A stretch of 64,000 nt of DNA from Bradyrhizobium paxllaeri. GTDB taxonomy: Bacteria > Pseudomonadota > Alphaproteobacteria > Rhizobiales > Xanthobacteraceae. How positions within the stretch are numbered: position 1 is the first letter of the stretch; the number at the start of each line of letters is the position of its first letter. A program made the translations under genes and the position numbers. The notes under the pieces are model-generated. The model saw only the letters and a list, made by a program, of their open reading frames with translations. It made no database searches and was not told the origin of the DNA. Shown piece by piece: positions 18,871 through 28,787 of the stretch. The DNA lies in NCBI RefSeq assembly GCF_001693515.2, contig NZ_CP042968.1, forward strand, positions 4,774,001 to 4,838,000, in the 5' to 3' direction.

Positions 18871-19359
18871 CTAGAAGTAGGCAATCAGTCGTCCCGCACA
18901 GATGACGCCGAGCCACAGCAGGATCGAAAGCAGCGCCGTCGCCTTGGCGCCGCCAGAGGCTTCCTTTCCCCACTGCTCGACATGGCGCCATGGGATCGCA
19001 TGTGCGATCACGATGTTGGTAAGCGCCGCCGCAATCAGCAGCGCCTTGGCCTGGAATGCCGGGTTTTTCACGACATGCGAAGCATCGGCGCTGAACAGCA
19101 GAAACCCCATGCAGATCGCGAGCAGAAAGCCCGCGCGCGACACCGGCAACAGCAATTGCGCCATCGGCTGGATCGCAATCGCGCGCCCGAGCCCGAGCAG
19201 CCTCAAATCGAGCGCCAGGATCGATCCGACCAGCACCACAAACCCGATGATGTGTAAGATCTCGACCGCGGGATAAAGCGCGGGCGAAGCGCGCATCGTG
19301 TGCCCCAGCGCGCTTTCCTGCAGCGTCAGGAAGATCGATGCTGCCGGCTGCTGTTCCAC
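18871..19359 (-). CDS. multi-pass membrane protein (DUF6644-like)
   Basis: 162 residues with about four membrane helices: LHIIGFVVLVGSILALDLRL, a middle helix AGFLLAICMGFLLF, KALLIAAALTNIVIAHAIP and TALLSILLWLGVICAGRLIAY. The start is GTG (VEQQPAASIFLTL) with a GGTAGG site upstream. It begins 6 bases after the DUF6152 gene, so the two are probably cotranscribed and may work together at the envelope. The family name is from memory and less certain than the topology. Confidence 0.7.
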   Translation of the reverse strand: MEQQPAASIFLTLQESALGHTMRASPALYPAVEILHIIGFVVLVGSILALDLRLLGLGRAIAIQPMAQLLLPVSRAGFLLAICMGFLLFSADASHVVKNPAFQAKALLIAAALTNIVIAHAIPWRHVEQWGKEASGGAKATALLSILLWLGVICAGRLIAYF

Positions 19360-19365
19360 GCGCGC

Positions 19366-19722
19366 CTACCGCAACTCGATGCGCTTGCCGTCGAGCACGA
19401 TATATTCGATCCGCGCCTCGTCCGGCTTGGTTGTGTGAGGATAGCCGAACACGGTGCAGGTCTTGCCGGGCGCGATCAGGTCAGCGGTAGCACCACGCGC
19501 CTGCATGCGCGAGGGCGGCGCCAGGACGAAGTGCCAGTGCTTGCCGTCGACCACCATCTCGATCTCGCAATGCGGGTTCTCGAAGGTCGATTTCAGGATC
19601 TTGCCGGTGACGGTGAACGATTTCGACGTATCGTATCCGCCCCAGCCGTGATGGGCGATGGCCGAAGCCGGCACGAGCGCTGCCGCCAGCGACAACAACA
19701 AACGACGCGTGATCAAGGCCAT
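19366..19722 (-). CDS. exported DUF6152 family protein
   Basis: 118 residues. A signal peptide (ITRRLLLSLAAALVPASAIA) is followed by mature HHGWGGYDTSKSFTVTGKIL, the start typical of DUF6152. Later parts are FENPHCEIEMVVDGKHWHF and KTCTVFGYPHTTKPDEAR. It looks like a small beta-barrel (OB-like) periplasmic protein. The His-His start could bind metal, which is inference. First gene of the run leading to the membrane protein and the phosphatase. Confidence 0.75.
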   Translation of the reverse strand: MALITRRLLLSLAAALVPASAIAHHGWGGYDTSKSFTVTGKILKSTFENPHCEIEMVVDGKHWHFVLAPPSRMQARGATADLIAPGKTCTVFGYPHTTKPDEARIEYIVLDGKRIELR

Positions 19723-19826
19723 GGCGCGCCTCCGTCGATCAGATCGCGGAATCTATGGCGGCGCGCGCACGGCAGCAAGACCTGCTACTGCAATGGGCGC
19801 GTTGCGCCGATCAACCGTCCCTACCG

Positions 19827-20048
19827 TTACAGCCCCGTATATCCCGCCTTCACCGGATCGTTGCTGCCGTCGAGCTGGCGCAGGTAAGTCAGGCCGCACA
19901 CGGTCAGCCGGTGTGGATCCTTCTCGCCGGCCTCGACCAGCGTGGTGAGATAGGCCGTCACCTTGGCGCGCGCCTCATCGCTGGCCGCGGCCGTGCAGTT
20001 CAGAAGCAGATCATAGGTCTGCATGATGCGGTCGATCGCGGCTTCCAT
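19827..20048 (-). CDS. small helical protein (73 aa), unknown
   Basis: 73 residues starting MEAAIDRIMQTYDLLLNCTA, with AKVTAYLTTLVEAGEKDPHRL and the end VCGLTYLRQLDGSNDPVKAG. The start at 20048 has CAGGAGAATTCC directly upstream, a good ribosome binding site. It follows 20081-20305 on the same strand by 32 bases. No recognised domain and no membrane segment. Probably a conserved small protein of this genus. Confidence 0.65.
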   Translation of the reverse strand: MEAAIDRIMQTYDLLLNCTAAASDEARAKVTAYLTTLVEAGEKDPHRLTVCGLTYLRQLDGSNDPVKAGYTGL

Positions 20049-20080
20049 GGAATTCTCCTGTAGGGATGACACTGTTGCGG

Positions 20081-20305
20081 TCAGGCCGGTACGCCGGCTT
20101 CGAATCTGCTGATCGCCCGGTTGGCGAGCCTGATCCGGTTGAATTCGCCGAGCTGGAACATCTTGACGATGATTTCGAGCAGCCGCTCGTCGGTGGCGAA
20201 GCTGTCGGCGATGGCGCCGGTCCTGCGGAGGTAGTTCAAGGCGATGGCATAGGCACCGTCCACCACCCCGAAGTTCATGACCTGCAACCCACGCTCGACC
20301 AGCAT
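20081..20305 (-). CDS. small protein (74 aa), unknown
   Basis: Up to 74 residues: MNFGVVDGAYAIALNYLRRT, then DERLLEIIVKMFQLGEFNRI and RLANRAISRFEAG. It is helical and amphipathic. The start is either 20305, with AGGTGG upstream, or 20278. It is probably cotranscribed with the 73-residue gene that follows. It lies 110 bases after the ABC transporter ATPase gene and may be the tail of that transcript. Function unknown. Confidence 0.55.
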   Translation of the reverse strand: MLVERGLQVMNFGVVDGAYAIALNYLRRTGAIADSFATDERLLEIIVKMFQLGEFNRIRLANRAISRFEAGVPA

Positions 20306-20415
20306 GCCCCACCTGTTTTATGGCCGGGCCGACAATGCGCAAGGAGCGGAATGGTTCCTTTTTTTGGAACCCGGAACTCAGGCAGCCGAAACAAAATGCT
20401 TCGGCCTGATTTCAC

Positions 20416-21510
20416 TCAGGAAATCGGCAGTTCGGTCTCCGGATCGAAGAAATGCAGGCGGCCGGCCTGCGCCGACAGGCGGACCTGATCGCCGCGCGCA
20501 ACGGCACTTTCCGCCGGCACGCGCGCGGCGGTAACGGTGGCGCCGCCGACTCGCGTCTCCAGCAGGATTTCCGAGCCGAGCTGTTCGACGACCTCGACAT
20601 GGGCATCGAAACCAAGGCCCGGGGCGCCGGTGCCGAGTGAGAGGTGCTCCGGCCGCATGCCCATGATCACGCGGCGGCCGCTATGCGCCGCGAGTGCGGA
20701 CGCATCCGCGGGCCCGATCGTCAGCCGAAGGCCCTCCGTCTCGACCGACGTCACACCCGCCGCGCTGCGCACGTTGACGTCGATAAAATTCATCGCGGGC
20801 GCGCCGATGAAACCGGCGACGAACTTGTTGGCCGGCTTGCCGTAGACCTGCAGCGGCGTGCCGATCTGCTGAATGCGGCCGTCGCGCATGATGACGACGC
20901 GGTCCCCGAGTGTCATGGCTTCGACCTGGTCGTGGGTCACGAACACCGAGGTGGTCGGGATCTCCGCATGCAGGCGCTTGATCTCGATGCGCATCTGGGC
21001 ACGCAGCTTGGCGTCGAGATTGGACAGCGGCTCGTCGAACAAAAACACCTGCGGATTGCGGACGATGCAGCGGCCGAGCGCGACGCGCTGCTGCTGGCCG
21101 CCGGACAATTGCTTCGGCTTGCGCTGCAGCAGATCATGCAGCCCGAGCATGCCGGCAGCGCGGTCGATCGCCGTCTTGATCTCGGCTTCCGGCGTCTTCT
21201 TGTTGCGCAGGCCGAAGGCGAGATTGTCGTAGACGCTCATGTGCTGGTAGAGCGCGTAGTTCTGGAACACCATGGCGACGTCGCGGTCGCGCGGCGGCAG
21301 GTGATTGACCACCTTGTTGCCGATACGGATGTCGCCGCTGCTGATGTCCTCCAGCCCTGCGATCATGCGCAGCGTGGTCGACTTGCCGCAGCCGGACGGG
21401 CCGACCAGCGCCACGAACTCCTTGTCGGCAATCTCGAGATCGACGTCCTTCACGGCGTGAAACAGCGAGCCATAATGCTTGTTGAGCTTGCTCAGTGAGA
21501 TTGCTGCCAT
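20416..21510 (-). CDS. sugar ABC transporter ATP-binding protein (MalK/UgpC type)
   Basis: 364 residues. Walker A GPSGCGKST at about 37-45, Q-loop VFQNYALYQHMSV, ABC signature LSGGQQQRVALGR, Walker B VFLFDEPLSNLDA and switch His in VFVTHDQVEAMTLGD. A C-terminal TOBE/OB regulatory domain follows (about 235-364), as in importers for carbohydrates and polyols. It is the last subunit gene of the importer: permeases 24672-22935, receptor 22873-21587, ATPase. Confidence 0.92.
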   Translation of the reverse strand: MAAISLSKLNKHYGSLFHAVKDVDLEIADKEFVALVGPSGCGKSTTLRMIAGLEDISSGDIRIGNKVVNHLPPRDRDVAMVFQNYALYQHMSVYDNLAFGLRNKKTPEAEIKTAIDRAAGMLGLHDLLQRKPKQLSGGQQQRVALGRCIVRNPQVFLFDEPLSNLDAKLRAQMRIEIKRLHAEIPTTSVFVTHDQVEAMTLGDRVVIMRDGRIQQIGTPLQVYGKPANKFVAGFIGAPAMNFIDVNVRSAAGVTSVETEGLRLTIGPADASALAAHSGRRVIMGMRPEHLSLGTGAPGLGFDAHVEVVEQLGSEILLETRVGGATVTAARVPAESAVARGDQVRLSAQAGRLHFFDPETELPIS

Positions 21511-21546
21511 CGCCTCGCCGCTATCGAACCTGCTGCTGTTTTTGGA

Positions 21547-21574
21547 AAGCCCGCCGCAAGCTGCGCGGCGGGCT
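21547..21574 (-). terminator. hairpin between the ABC receptor and ATPase genes
   Basis: AAGCCCGCCGC paired with GCGGCGGGCTT in the 76-base gap. On the minus strand it is followed only by a weak T/A stretch, so it may act as a partial terminator or RNA-end stabiliser that keeps receptor mRNA in excess. That role is inference. Confidence 0.5.
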
Positions 21575-21586
21575 TCATGTTGTTGA

Positions 21587-22873
21587 CTACTGTGCCGCCT
21601 TGCTGACCAGCGGGGCGTTCTCGGCGAGCACTTTTGCGATGTCCTCGCGCTTGCCGGTGACGGCCTTGGTGACGGCGTCGTTGAACGCCTTGTGCACGGC
21701 GGGCCATTGCGGGAAGTAATAGGCGCCGCGCACCTTGTCAGGGGAGTCGAGCACAGCCTCCTTCAACAGCTTCATGAAGGGATCCTGCTCGGCGATCTTC
21801 GGCCAGAACGTGGTGTTGGGCGGCGGCGCGCCGGTCGCCTTGAACATTTTGGCCTGGCCTTCCTCGTCCAGCATCATCGCATTCAGCATCTGCTTGGCGA
21901 GCTTCTTGCGCTCTTCCGGTATGGATTTCGGGATTGCCCAGCCCCAGATGTCGTCCCAGCCGAACGGCTTCTTCCGGTCGGGACCGAGTGGGAAGCGCGC
22001 GGCGGCGATCTTGCCGGCAACCTTCGACTTGTTGGGATCGTTGAATTGGCCCCACCACAACGTGTCAGCCACCGTGAACGCGGCGTCGCCAGCCATGAAG
22101 ATGGCGTTGGCTTCGTTGCGGTCATAGGCCGGCATGCCGCGCGGCGAGATCTTGTGGGTGTTGATCGCATCCCACCAATACTCCACCGTCTTCTGCATGC
22201 AGGGGTCGGTCAAGCCCGATTTCCAGCCGGCTTCCGCGAGCTTCTTGTTGTCGCGCTCGTAGGCCGGCAGCAGCACGTCGCAATTGTTGGCCCACATCGA
22301 CCAGAACCAGCTGAACCAGGAGTGGTTCATCGACATGCCGCCGACATAGCCGAACTTCACCTTGCCATCGGCCTGCAGCTTCTTGCTCACCGTGACGAGC
22401 TCTTCCAGCGTCTTCGGCACTTCCTCTGGCTTGACGAGGTCGGATCGGTAGAAGAACACGCTGAAAGTCTGGCCCATCGGCACGACCGTGTTCTGCCCCT
22501 GCGCGTTGGCAAACACGATGGGCGACATGCTCCATTTGGAGCCAAACTTGTTGGCTTCGACATCGTCGGTCGGCTCCAGCAGATGCGCCCAGGTCTGACC
22601 CCAGTCGTCATTGTGCCAGATCACGTCATACTGATCCGAGTTCGAGGTCAGCGACGCCGTCATCTTCTCGACATAGACGCCGTAGGAGTTCGGCACCTTG
22701 ACGATCTTGACGCCGTTCTTGGCGCCCCAGGCCTCGAACATCGCGATCGAGGCGTCCTGGATCGGGCTCGGCTGGTAGCCGATCCGCAGCTCTTTCACCT
22801 GTGCGACGGCACTGCCGGTCACAGCCACCAGGGCCGCAGCCGCCGCCATCAACCATCTCGCCAGTCCCTGCAT
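21587..22873 (-). CDS. ABC transporter extracellular sugar-binding protein
   Basis: 428 residues. A signal peptide (MQGLARWLMAAAAALVAVTG, cleaved near AVAQV) is followed by a family-1 solute-binding fold. Typical parts are YDVIWHNDDWGQTWAHLLEP, VVPMGQTFSVFFYRSDLV, NEANAIFMAGDAAFTVADTL and KPFGWDDIWGWAIPK. Many Trp and Tyr in the cleft region fit a carbohydrate or polyol ligand, which cannot be named from sequence. Located between the permease genes and the ATPase gene. Confidence 0.9.
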   Translation of the reverse strand: MQGLARWLMAAAAALVAVTGSAVAQVKELRIGYQPSPIQDASIAMFEAWGAKNGVKIVKVPNSYGVYVEKMTASLTSNSDQYDVIWHNDDWGQTWAHLLEPTDDVEANKFGSKWSMSPIVFANAQGQNTVVPMGQTFSVFFYRSDLVKPEEVPKTLEELVTVSKKLQADGKVKFGYVGGMSMNHSWFSWFWSMWANNCDVLLPAYERDNKKLAEAGWKSGLTDPCMQKTVEYWWDAINTHKISPRGMPAYDRNEANAIFMAGDAAFTVADTLWWGQFNDPNKSKVAGKIAAARFPLGPDRKKPFGWDDIWGWAIPKSIPEERKKLAKQMLNAMMLDEEGQAKMFKATGAPPPNTTFWPKIAEQDPFMKLLKEAVLDSPDKVRGAYYFPQWPAVHKAFNDAVTKAVTGKREDIAKVLAENAPLVSKAAQ

Positions 22874-22934
22874 CGCCTCTCCTCCTCCTTTTATTGTGTC
22901 TTTCGTTGCCTCGGCTTGGTCTTTCCTTCGGTAG

Positions 22935-23771
22935 TCAGATCCTCAATCCCCTGATCACGTATTTCTGGCCGAACAGCGCGATCAGGAAGGCCGGCAGCAG
23001 GGCCATCACGGCAGTCGCTGCCATCAGATTCCAGTGCAGGCCCATTTCCGTGACAAACTGCGCCATCACGACCGTGATCACCGGTACGCGGTTTCCGGTC
23101 AGGATCAGCGCGAACAAAAATTCGTTCCAGGTGAACAGCCAGCACAGCACGGCAAGTGCGGAAATGGCCGGCAGCGCGGAGGGAATGGCGACGCGGATGA
23201 ACGCGCCCCAGCGACTGCAGCCGTCGATCATGGCGGCATATTCCATGGAGGGATCGATGCCATCGAAAAAGCCCTTCATCAGCCAGGAGAAGAAGCAGAT
23301 GTGGACGGCGATATGCGGCAGCAGCAGCCCGACATAGGTGTCGTAAATGCCCCAGCTCTGTACCACGAAGTAGAGCGGCAGGACCCAGGAGATGTAGGGC
23401 ACGCAGCGGAACACGTAGATGGTACCGAACCACATCCGCGCCGCGGGTCCGGTGAAGCGCGACAGCATGTAGCCGCTCGATACGGTCACCAGCAGTGAAA
23501 ACACCGTCGCCAGCGTCGAGATGACGGCGCTATTGATGAAGGCCTCGACGATGCGTTCCTGGCCGAGCACCTCCTTGAAATTGCCCAGGGTGAACTCGGT
23601 GCCGCGGTGCACGTAATAGACACCGGACTCCGGGCGCAGCGAGGTCAGGATCAGCCACAGCACCGGAAAGGCGAAGGCGAAGCAGATCGCAGCCAGCGCG
23701 AGGGCAAAGAAAGTCTTGCGGCTCCAGTTCGGCAGGCCGGGGAGGAATGCGGGGCGTGTCACCATCGGCAT
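22935..23771 (-). CDS. carbohydrate ABC transporter permease (MalG type)
   Basis: About 278 residues with six predicted helices. It has the cytoplasmic EAA-type loop MEYAAMIDGCSRWGAFIRVA, which docks on the ATPase, and the C-terminal GQKYVIRGLRI typical of MalG-like subunits. Starts are possible at 23771 (MPMVTRPAF) and 23765. It starts 7 bases after the other permease gene. Confidence 0.9.
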   Translation of the reverse strand: MPMVTRPAFLPGLPNWSRKTFFALALAAICFAFAFPVLWLILTSLRPESGVYYVHRGTEFTLGNFKEVLGQERIVEAFINSAVISTLATVFSLLVTVSSGYMLSRFTGPAARMWFGTIYVFRCVPYISWVLPLYFVVQSWGIYDTYVGLLLPHIAVHICFFSWLMKGFFDGIDPSMEYAAMIDGCSRWGAFIRVAIPSALPAISALAVLCWLFTWNEFLFALILTGNRVPVITVVMAQFVTEMGLHWNLMAATAVMALLPAFLIALFGQKYVIRGLRI

Positions 23772-23778
23772 GAGCGGT

Positions 23779-24672
23779 CTAAGCCTTCGCAATGCGGTCG
23801 ACGAGACGGTACATCACCACGCCGAGTACGAGGATGATCAGCCCGCCGACGATCGCCGCCGCCGAGCCGCGGCCGAGATCGAGATTGAGGAAGGCGAGCA
23901 CGTAGGCATAGAGGCTGAACAGCTCCGTGGAGCGGCCGGGCCCGCCGCCGGTCAGCGTCCACACGATATCGAAGGTGCGGAAGGCATCGATGGCGCGGAT
24001 CACCACGCAGACCACGATGACAGGGCGTAACATCGGCAGCGTGAGGTAGCGGAACACACGCCAGGTGGTGGTGCCGTCGATCGCGGCGGCCTCGAACGGC
24101 TCCTTCGGCAGGCTCTGCAGGCCCGCCAGCAGCAACAGCGTGAACCACGGCGTCCACAGCCAGATGTCGGTCAGAAGGATGATGCCGAAGGCGCTCCAGC
24201 GCTGCACCAGCCAGGGCTGGCCTTCGAGGCCAATGGCTTCCAGCACCACATTCGCAATGCCGAACTGGTCGTTGAAGATCCATCGGATCATGATCGCTGC
24301 AACCACCGGCGCCACCATCAAGGGCACCAGCAGGATCGTCTGCACCAGCTTCTGCCCGCGGAATGGACGATTGAGCAGCAGCGCCAGCGCCAGCCCCGTC
24401 ACCAGCGCGCCGGCGACGCTGAGCACCATGAACAGGAACGTGTTCGGCAGCACCACGTAGAGAAACGCCGGATCCGATATCACGGCCGCATAGTGGTCGA
24501 AGCCGATCCAGGTCTTTTTGGGATTGTAGAGCGCCCAGTCGCGAAAGCTGGCGTTGGCGCCGATCACGATCGGCACGACCTGAAACAGCAACATCAACAG
24601 CGCAGCCGGCGCGATCAGAAGCAGCACGAAGCGCTGTTGCTCGCCGAACATGGGACGCCGTGATGCCGACAA
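23779..24672 (-). CDS. carbohydrate ABC transporter permease (MalF/UgpA type)
   Basis: 297 residues with six predicted helices. The EAA loop is FEAAAIDGTTTWRVFRYLTL, and the long periplasmic segment FRDWALYNPKKTWIGFDHYA is typical of the MalF/UgpA group. First gene of the importer operon, so the promoter should be in the gap upstream of 24672. Confidence 0.9.
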   Translation of the reverse strand: MSASRRPMFGEQQRFVLLLIAPAALLMLLFQVVPIVIGANASFRDWALYNPKKTWIGFDHYAAVISDPAFLYVVLPNTFLFMVLSVAGALVTGLALALLLNRPFRGQKLVQTILLVPLMVAPVVAAIMIRWIFNDQFGIANVVLEAIGLEGQPWLVQRWSAFGIILLTDIWLWTPWFTLLLLAGLQSLPKEPFEAAAIDGTTTWRVFRYLTLPMLRPVIVVCVVIRAIDAFRTFDIVWTLTGGGPGRSTELFSLYAYVLAFLNLDLGRGSAAAIVGGLIILVLGVVMYRLVDRIAKA

Positions 24673-24883
24673 GCCCGTTTCCCCATTTTGGGCGTCAAGC
24701 CGTCACGACTCTTATTATCGGCCGCTACGTGCGTGAAGCCTGTATTTTTTTGGGATTATGGGCGGGGCGTCGAAGGCTAGTCAATCCGGATTATGCAACG
24801 GGCACAATCAGATGGTGCGAGGGAAGTGTGAACGCCCGGCGGTACTGCAAAGCATCCGCGAGCAGCGACGCGACTTGAGGTTG
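24673..24883. other. intergenic region upstream of the ABC importer
   Basis: Together with the terminator and repeat to 25086 this is a 414-base gap without a gene. It is locally A/T-rich (TGTATTTTTTTGGGATTATG near 24740-24760) and probably holds the importer promoter on the minus strand. No operator recognised. Confidence 0.4.
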
Positions 24884-24928
24884 GCAAAAAAACAAAACGC
24901 ACCGGCTCCGGAAAACCGGGGCCGATGC
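24884..24928 (-). terminator. rho-independent terminator downstream of the ldtR-type gene
   Basis: On the minus strand a 13-bp stem (GCATCGGCCCCGG with CCGGAGCCGGTGC, one mismatch) and TTTT loop is followed by GTTTTGTTTTTTTG. It is about 160 bases after the regulator's stop codon, with a dispersed repeat in between. Confidence 0.75.
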
Positions 24929-25029
24929 GCTTTGAGCAAGGCTTACTGCCTTGCCAGTTCATTGTCCGCTGTTGGCTGCCTGCCGGTCTTCTGAATGGCC
25001 GGCTTGACCGCGGAAGAGTCTTCTTATTC

Positions 25030-25080
25030 TGACGCGTTTTCCTGACGCGACCGGCGTCCACTTCGCTCGAAAACGCTACG
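25030..25080. repeat. dispersed repeat (TGACGCGTTTTCCTGACGCG type), copy 1
   Basis: TGACGCGTTTTCCTGACGCG, ACCGGCGTCCACTTCGCTCG and AAAACGCTACG in order. Related copies are at 28704-28757, 45492-45567, 57597-57640 and 63181-63246. Confidence 0.7.
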
Positions 25081-25086
25081 TAATTC

Positions 25087-25602
25087 TCAGAGCCGATACA
25101 GGATCTGGTCGGTCCAGAAGCGCTCGAGGCGGTGCAGCGACTTGTTCAGCGTCGCGAACTCCTCGTTCGAGATGCCACCGACCTGCTCCACCGTCTTGAC
25201 GTGCTTCTGGTAGAGCGCGTCCACGATCTTGCGGATCTCCTGGCCCTGCGCGGTGAGGCGGATGCGGACCGAGCGACGATCAACACGAGAGCGCTGATGA
25301 TCGAGGAAGCCGAGTTCGACGAGCTTCTTCAAATTATAGGAGACGTTGGAGCCGAGGTAGTAACCGCGCGTGCGCAGTTCGCCCGCGGTCAGTTCCTTGT
25401 CGCCGATGTTGTAGAGCAGCAGAGCCTGCACCGAATTGATGTCGGCGCGGCCGCGGCGATCGAATTCGTCCTTGATGACATCGAGCAGCCGGCGGTGAAG
25501 CCGCTCCACCAAAGTCAACGCTTCCAGATAGAGCGGCTGCACCGGAGTTTGGCCGGCAGAGCGCTCAGCGGTTTCCACCGCCGTTGCAACGGCTTTGATC
25601 AT
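25087..25602 (-). CDS. ldtR: MarR-family winged-helix regulator, LdtR-like
   Basis: 171 residues. A helical dimerisation part (LYLEALTLVERLHRRLLDVI) and a winged helix-turn-helix: INSVQALLLYNIGDKELTAG, recognition region LRTRGYYLGSNVSYNLKKLV and wing RSRVDRRSVRIRLT. This sequence type matches LdtR of Rhizobiales, known to activate an L,D-transpeptidase gene and stress-tolerance genes. In this window it lies near DUF6163 and hemB, its usual neighbours. The upstream region is A/T-rich and may contain an autoregulatory site. Confidence 0.85.
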   Translation of the reverse strand: MIKAVATAVETAERSAGQTPVQPLYLEALTLVERLHRRLLDVIKDEFDRRGRADINSVQALLLYNIGDKELTAGELRTRGYYLGSNVSYNLKKLVELGFLDHQRSRVDRRSVRIRLTAQGQEIRKIVDALYQKHVKTVEQVGGISNEEFATLNKSLHRLERFWTDQILYRL

Positions 25603-26055
25603 GACACTTCCCCTGTCGTCGTTTTTCGACTTATTTCGACGAAACTTCTGTCCCGCCTGATAGCTTCAACTTAAGGGGCCCGTTTGAAGATCCGCTTAAA
25701 TAAGACAATAAAGAGATCATGAATTTAACAGAGTGAATTGTGCATTAAGCCCTATGGATCAAGGCTTTTTGCAACATTTCGTTGAGGCTGGAAGCGCCCT
25801 GTTCACGCTTCGTCTGCATCCCCTGTCGCATTCGGAAACAGGTGGGTCTGAAATCGAAACGCTCGCGTAAGATGTGTGGTGGAACCCTTTACGGCCCTTA
25901 ACGGTGTGCGAAACGTTACCGGGAAAATTCCGGAAAATTGTACGGGATGGCGTGGCGGTTTCTGCACGCGAATGGATTATGGCGAAAAACTGACGCGTTG
26001 CTTCCCCTCTCCTTCTGCCCGCAAGAGCGGGGCGAGAGAAGCATATCGGAGCCTG
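25603..26055. other. intergenic region, probable ldtR promoter
   Basis: 453 bases without a supported gene. The part next to ldtR (about 25680-25760) is markedly A/T-rich, for example TTAAATAAGACAATAAAGAG and GAATTTAACAGAGTGAATTG, and is the best candidate for its promoter and operators. The rest shows only short frames without family resemblance. Confidence 0.45.
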
Positions 26056-26577
26056 CTACGGCGGACGTTCGCGGGCGGCCATCCAGGCGAGCATGAGATA
26101 GGCGCCGAGCATCACGGCTTCGAGCGCCACCACCGTCAGGCTGCCGCCATAGATCCCCGGGAACATCAGTTCGATTACCGCCATCGACACCACGGTGGTG
26201 AGCCACACCACCGCGCCCCAGGGCGTGGCGAGCCAGAGGCCGACGGCGGCGACGAGTTCGATGACGGCGAAATAGACGGTCGCGGTCTGCCAGGCCATCG
26301 ACTGATTCTCGAACGCCTCCTCCTCGCCGCCGATGAAACCCGTGACCTGCGCCCAGTGGTACAGGCCCTTCATGATCGATACGATCGCCATGATGCGCAG
26401 GAACAGCACGAGGCGCCGCGTCCACACATTCTCGTCGGGTTCGATCCGCTCCGACGACATCGCCCCGACGGACATCGCACTGTCCCTGGCCCGCGCCTGA
26501 TCGCGCGCCGAAAGGTCAGACATGGCAACCGGCCCACGGGCTGATTTGGGAGCCCCGGGGATCGGAGCTGAATGCAT
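26056..26577 (-). CDS. DUF6163 family membrane protein
   Basis: 173 residues with a polar N-terminal part and four predicted helices: LFLRIMAIVSIMKGLYHWAQ, TVYFAVIELVAAVGLWLATP, VVWLTTVVSMAVIELMFPG and VALEAVMLGAYLMLAWMAA. The start at 26577 has AAGGAG about 6 bases upstream. A later ATG at 26523 lacks a good site. It is divergent from hemB, its usual neighbour in Rhizobiales. Function unknown. Confidence 0.75.
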   Translation of the reverse strand: MHSAPIPGAPKSARGPVAMSDLSARDQARARDSAMSVGAMSSERIEPDENVWTRRLVLFLRIMAIVSIMKGLYHWAQVTGFIGGEEEAFENQSMAWQTATVYFAVIELVAAVGLWLATPWGAVVWLTTVVSMAVIELMFPGIYGGSLTVVALEAVMLGAYLMLAWMAARERPP

Positions 26578-26704
26578 GCTGGAATCTCCTTATCGCCTCA
26601 TGTCTTGGCCCGCCGGGGCGGCAAAATCAATTGCCGATGAGATGGATCAAGGCGCGGTGACGGGCGGCGGGCAAGGTGCTAGAACTGGAACAAATCAAAA
26701 TTGA

Positions 26705-27793
<1,089 letters not shown>

Positions 27794-27816
27794 GACCCCC
27801 GCCCCCGCTCTCCCAG

Positions 27817-27903
27817 CGTCATTGCGAGGAGCGAAAGTGACGAAGCAATCCATCTATCCGGTATGCGGCACTATGGATTGCTTCGCTGCGCTCGCAATGA
27901 CGG
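27817..27903. repeat. palindromic repeat (GTCATTGCGAGGAGCGAA type)
   Basis: CGTCATTGCGAGGAGCGAA ... TTCGCTGCGCTCGCAATGACG with an inner GAAGCAATCCAT / ATGGATTGCTTC hairpin. It sits between hemB and the RDD gene and could act as an mRNA 3' end stabiliser or weak terminator. Confidence 0.8.
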
Positions 27904-28025
27904 GGTAAGAGCGGTGAATCTCTCACCACCCCGAATATTGCACGCTGTTAATGGTCGCAGGCCCTTGGCGCGGCCCCCGCCGGTTCCCATGTCTCGATCG
28001 GGAATATCGGCCTGGAGGACGAACC

Positions 28026-28613
28026 ATGTCTTATAGCGGCTCTGGCAATAGCGGCGGCGGCTCTTCTGCCGGCGGCGCCTCAAATGCTGGCGGCGCTTGG
28101 CGGAACGACGGCGGGGTGCCGCCGCATGCGTTCGATCCCGATTCACAGCCGGAACTGTTTCGCGGCGTGCTGACGCGGCGGGTGTTTGCGTTCCTGATCG
28201 ACCTCGTGGTGCTGTCGGTGCCGGTCATCCTCGGCTACATCTTTATCTTCGTGTTCGGCATCGTGACGCTGGGGCTTGGCTGGATGCTGTTCTGGCTGGC
28301 GTGGCCGGCTACCATCGTGTGGGCGATCGTCTATTACGGCGCCTCGATCGGCGGGCCGCATTCGGCCACGTTCGGCATGCGCGCGATGGATCTGGAGCTA
28401 CGCACCTGGTACGGCGCGCCCGGCTATTTCGTGCTCGGCGCCTGCCATGCCGTGCTGTACTGGGTCTCGGTGTCGTTCCTGACACCGCTGGTGCTGTTGG
28501 TCGGCCTGTTCAACGGCCGCCGCCGGCTGCTGCATGACATCATCCTGGGAACTGTGATCGTCAACAGCTCGGTTCGTACCCAGGTAGTTCCTTCGGCCCG
28601 CAGCAGCTACTGA
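28026..28613 (+). CDS. RDD family membrane protein
   Basis: 195 residues. A Gly/Ser-rich N-terminus (SYSGSGNSGGGSSAGGAS) is followed by the RDD motif LTRRVFAFLIDLVVLSVPVI in the first helix, a long second helix around GLGWMLFWLAWPATIVWAIV and SATFGMRAMDLELR, then a C-terminal RRRLLHDIILGTVIV. RDD proteins are small transport-related membrane proteins; the substrate is unknown. GGAGGACGAACC precedes the ATG. Located between hemB and bpt. Confidence 0.85.
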   Translation: MSYSGSGNSGGGSSAGGASNAGGAWRNDGGVPPHAFDPDSQPELFRGVLTRRVFAFLIDLVVLSVPVILGYIFIFVFGIVTLGLGWMLFWLAWPATIVWAIVYYGASIGGPHSATFGMRAMDLELRTWYGAPGYFVLGACHAVLYWVSVSFLTPLVLLVGLFNGRRRLLHDIILGTVIVNSSVRTQVVPSARSSY

Positions 28614-28656
28614 GCGAGCCGCAAACTATTTGACCTGCAGCCTTCGGAGCGCAATG

Positions 28657-28705
28657 CTGCCGGTCCGACCCTGAATCGGGGCCGGGCCGGCACTTTTACT
28701 TTTTT
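28657..28705 (+). terminator. rho-independent terminator after the RDD gene
   Basis: TGCCGGTCCGACCC pairs with the GGGGCCGGGCCGGCA side (imperfect), followed by CTTTTACTTTTTT. It lies about 45 bases after the RDD stop codon. Confidence 0.75.
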
Positions 28706-28757
28706 GACGCGTTTTCTTAACGGGAACTGGTGTCTACTTTGTTCGAAAGCGCTATGG
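28704..28757. repeat. dispersed repeat (TGACGCGTTTTC type), copy 2
   Basis: TGACGCGTTTTCTTAACGGG, AACTGGTGTCTACTTTGTTC and GAAAGCGCTATGG in order; a diverged copy of 25030-25080. It lies immediately upstream of the bpt ribosome binding site and may carry part of its promoter. Confidence 0.65.
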
Positions 28758-28787
28758 TTGATTGTTTCGGAGGCCTCACGAACCGAC

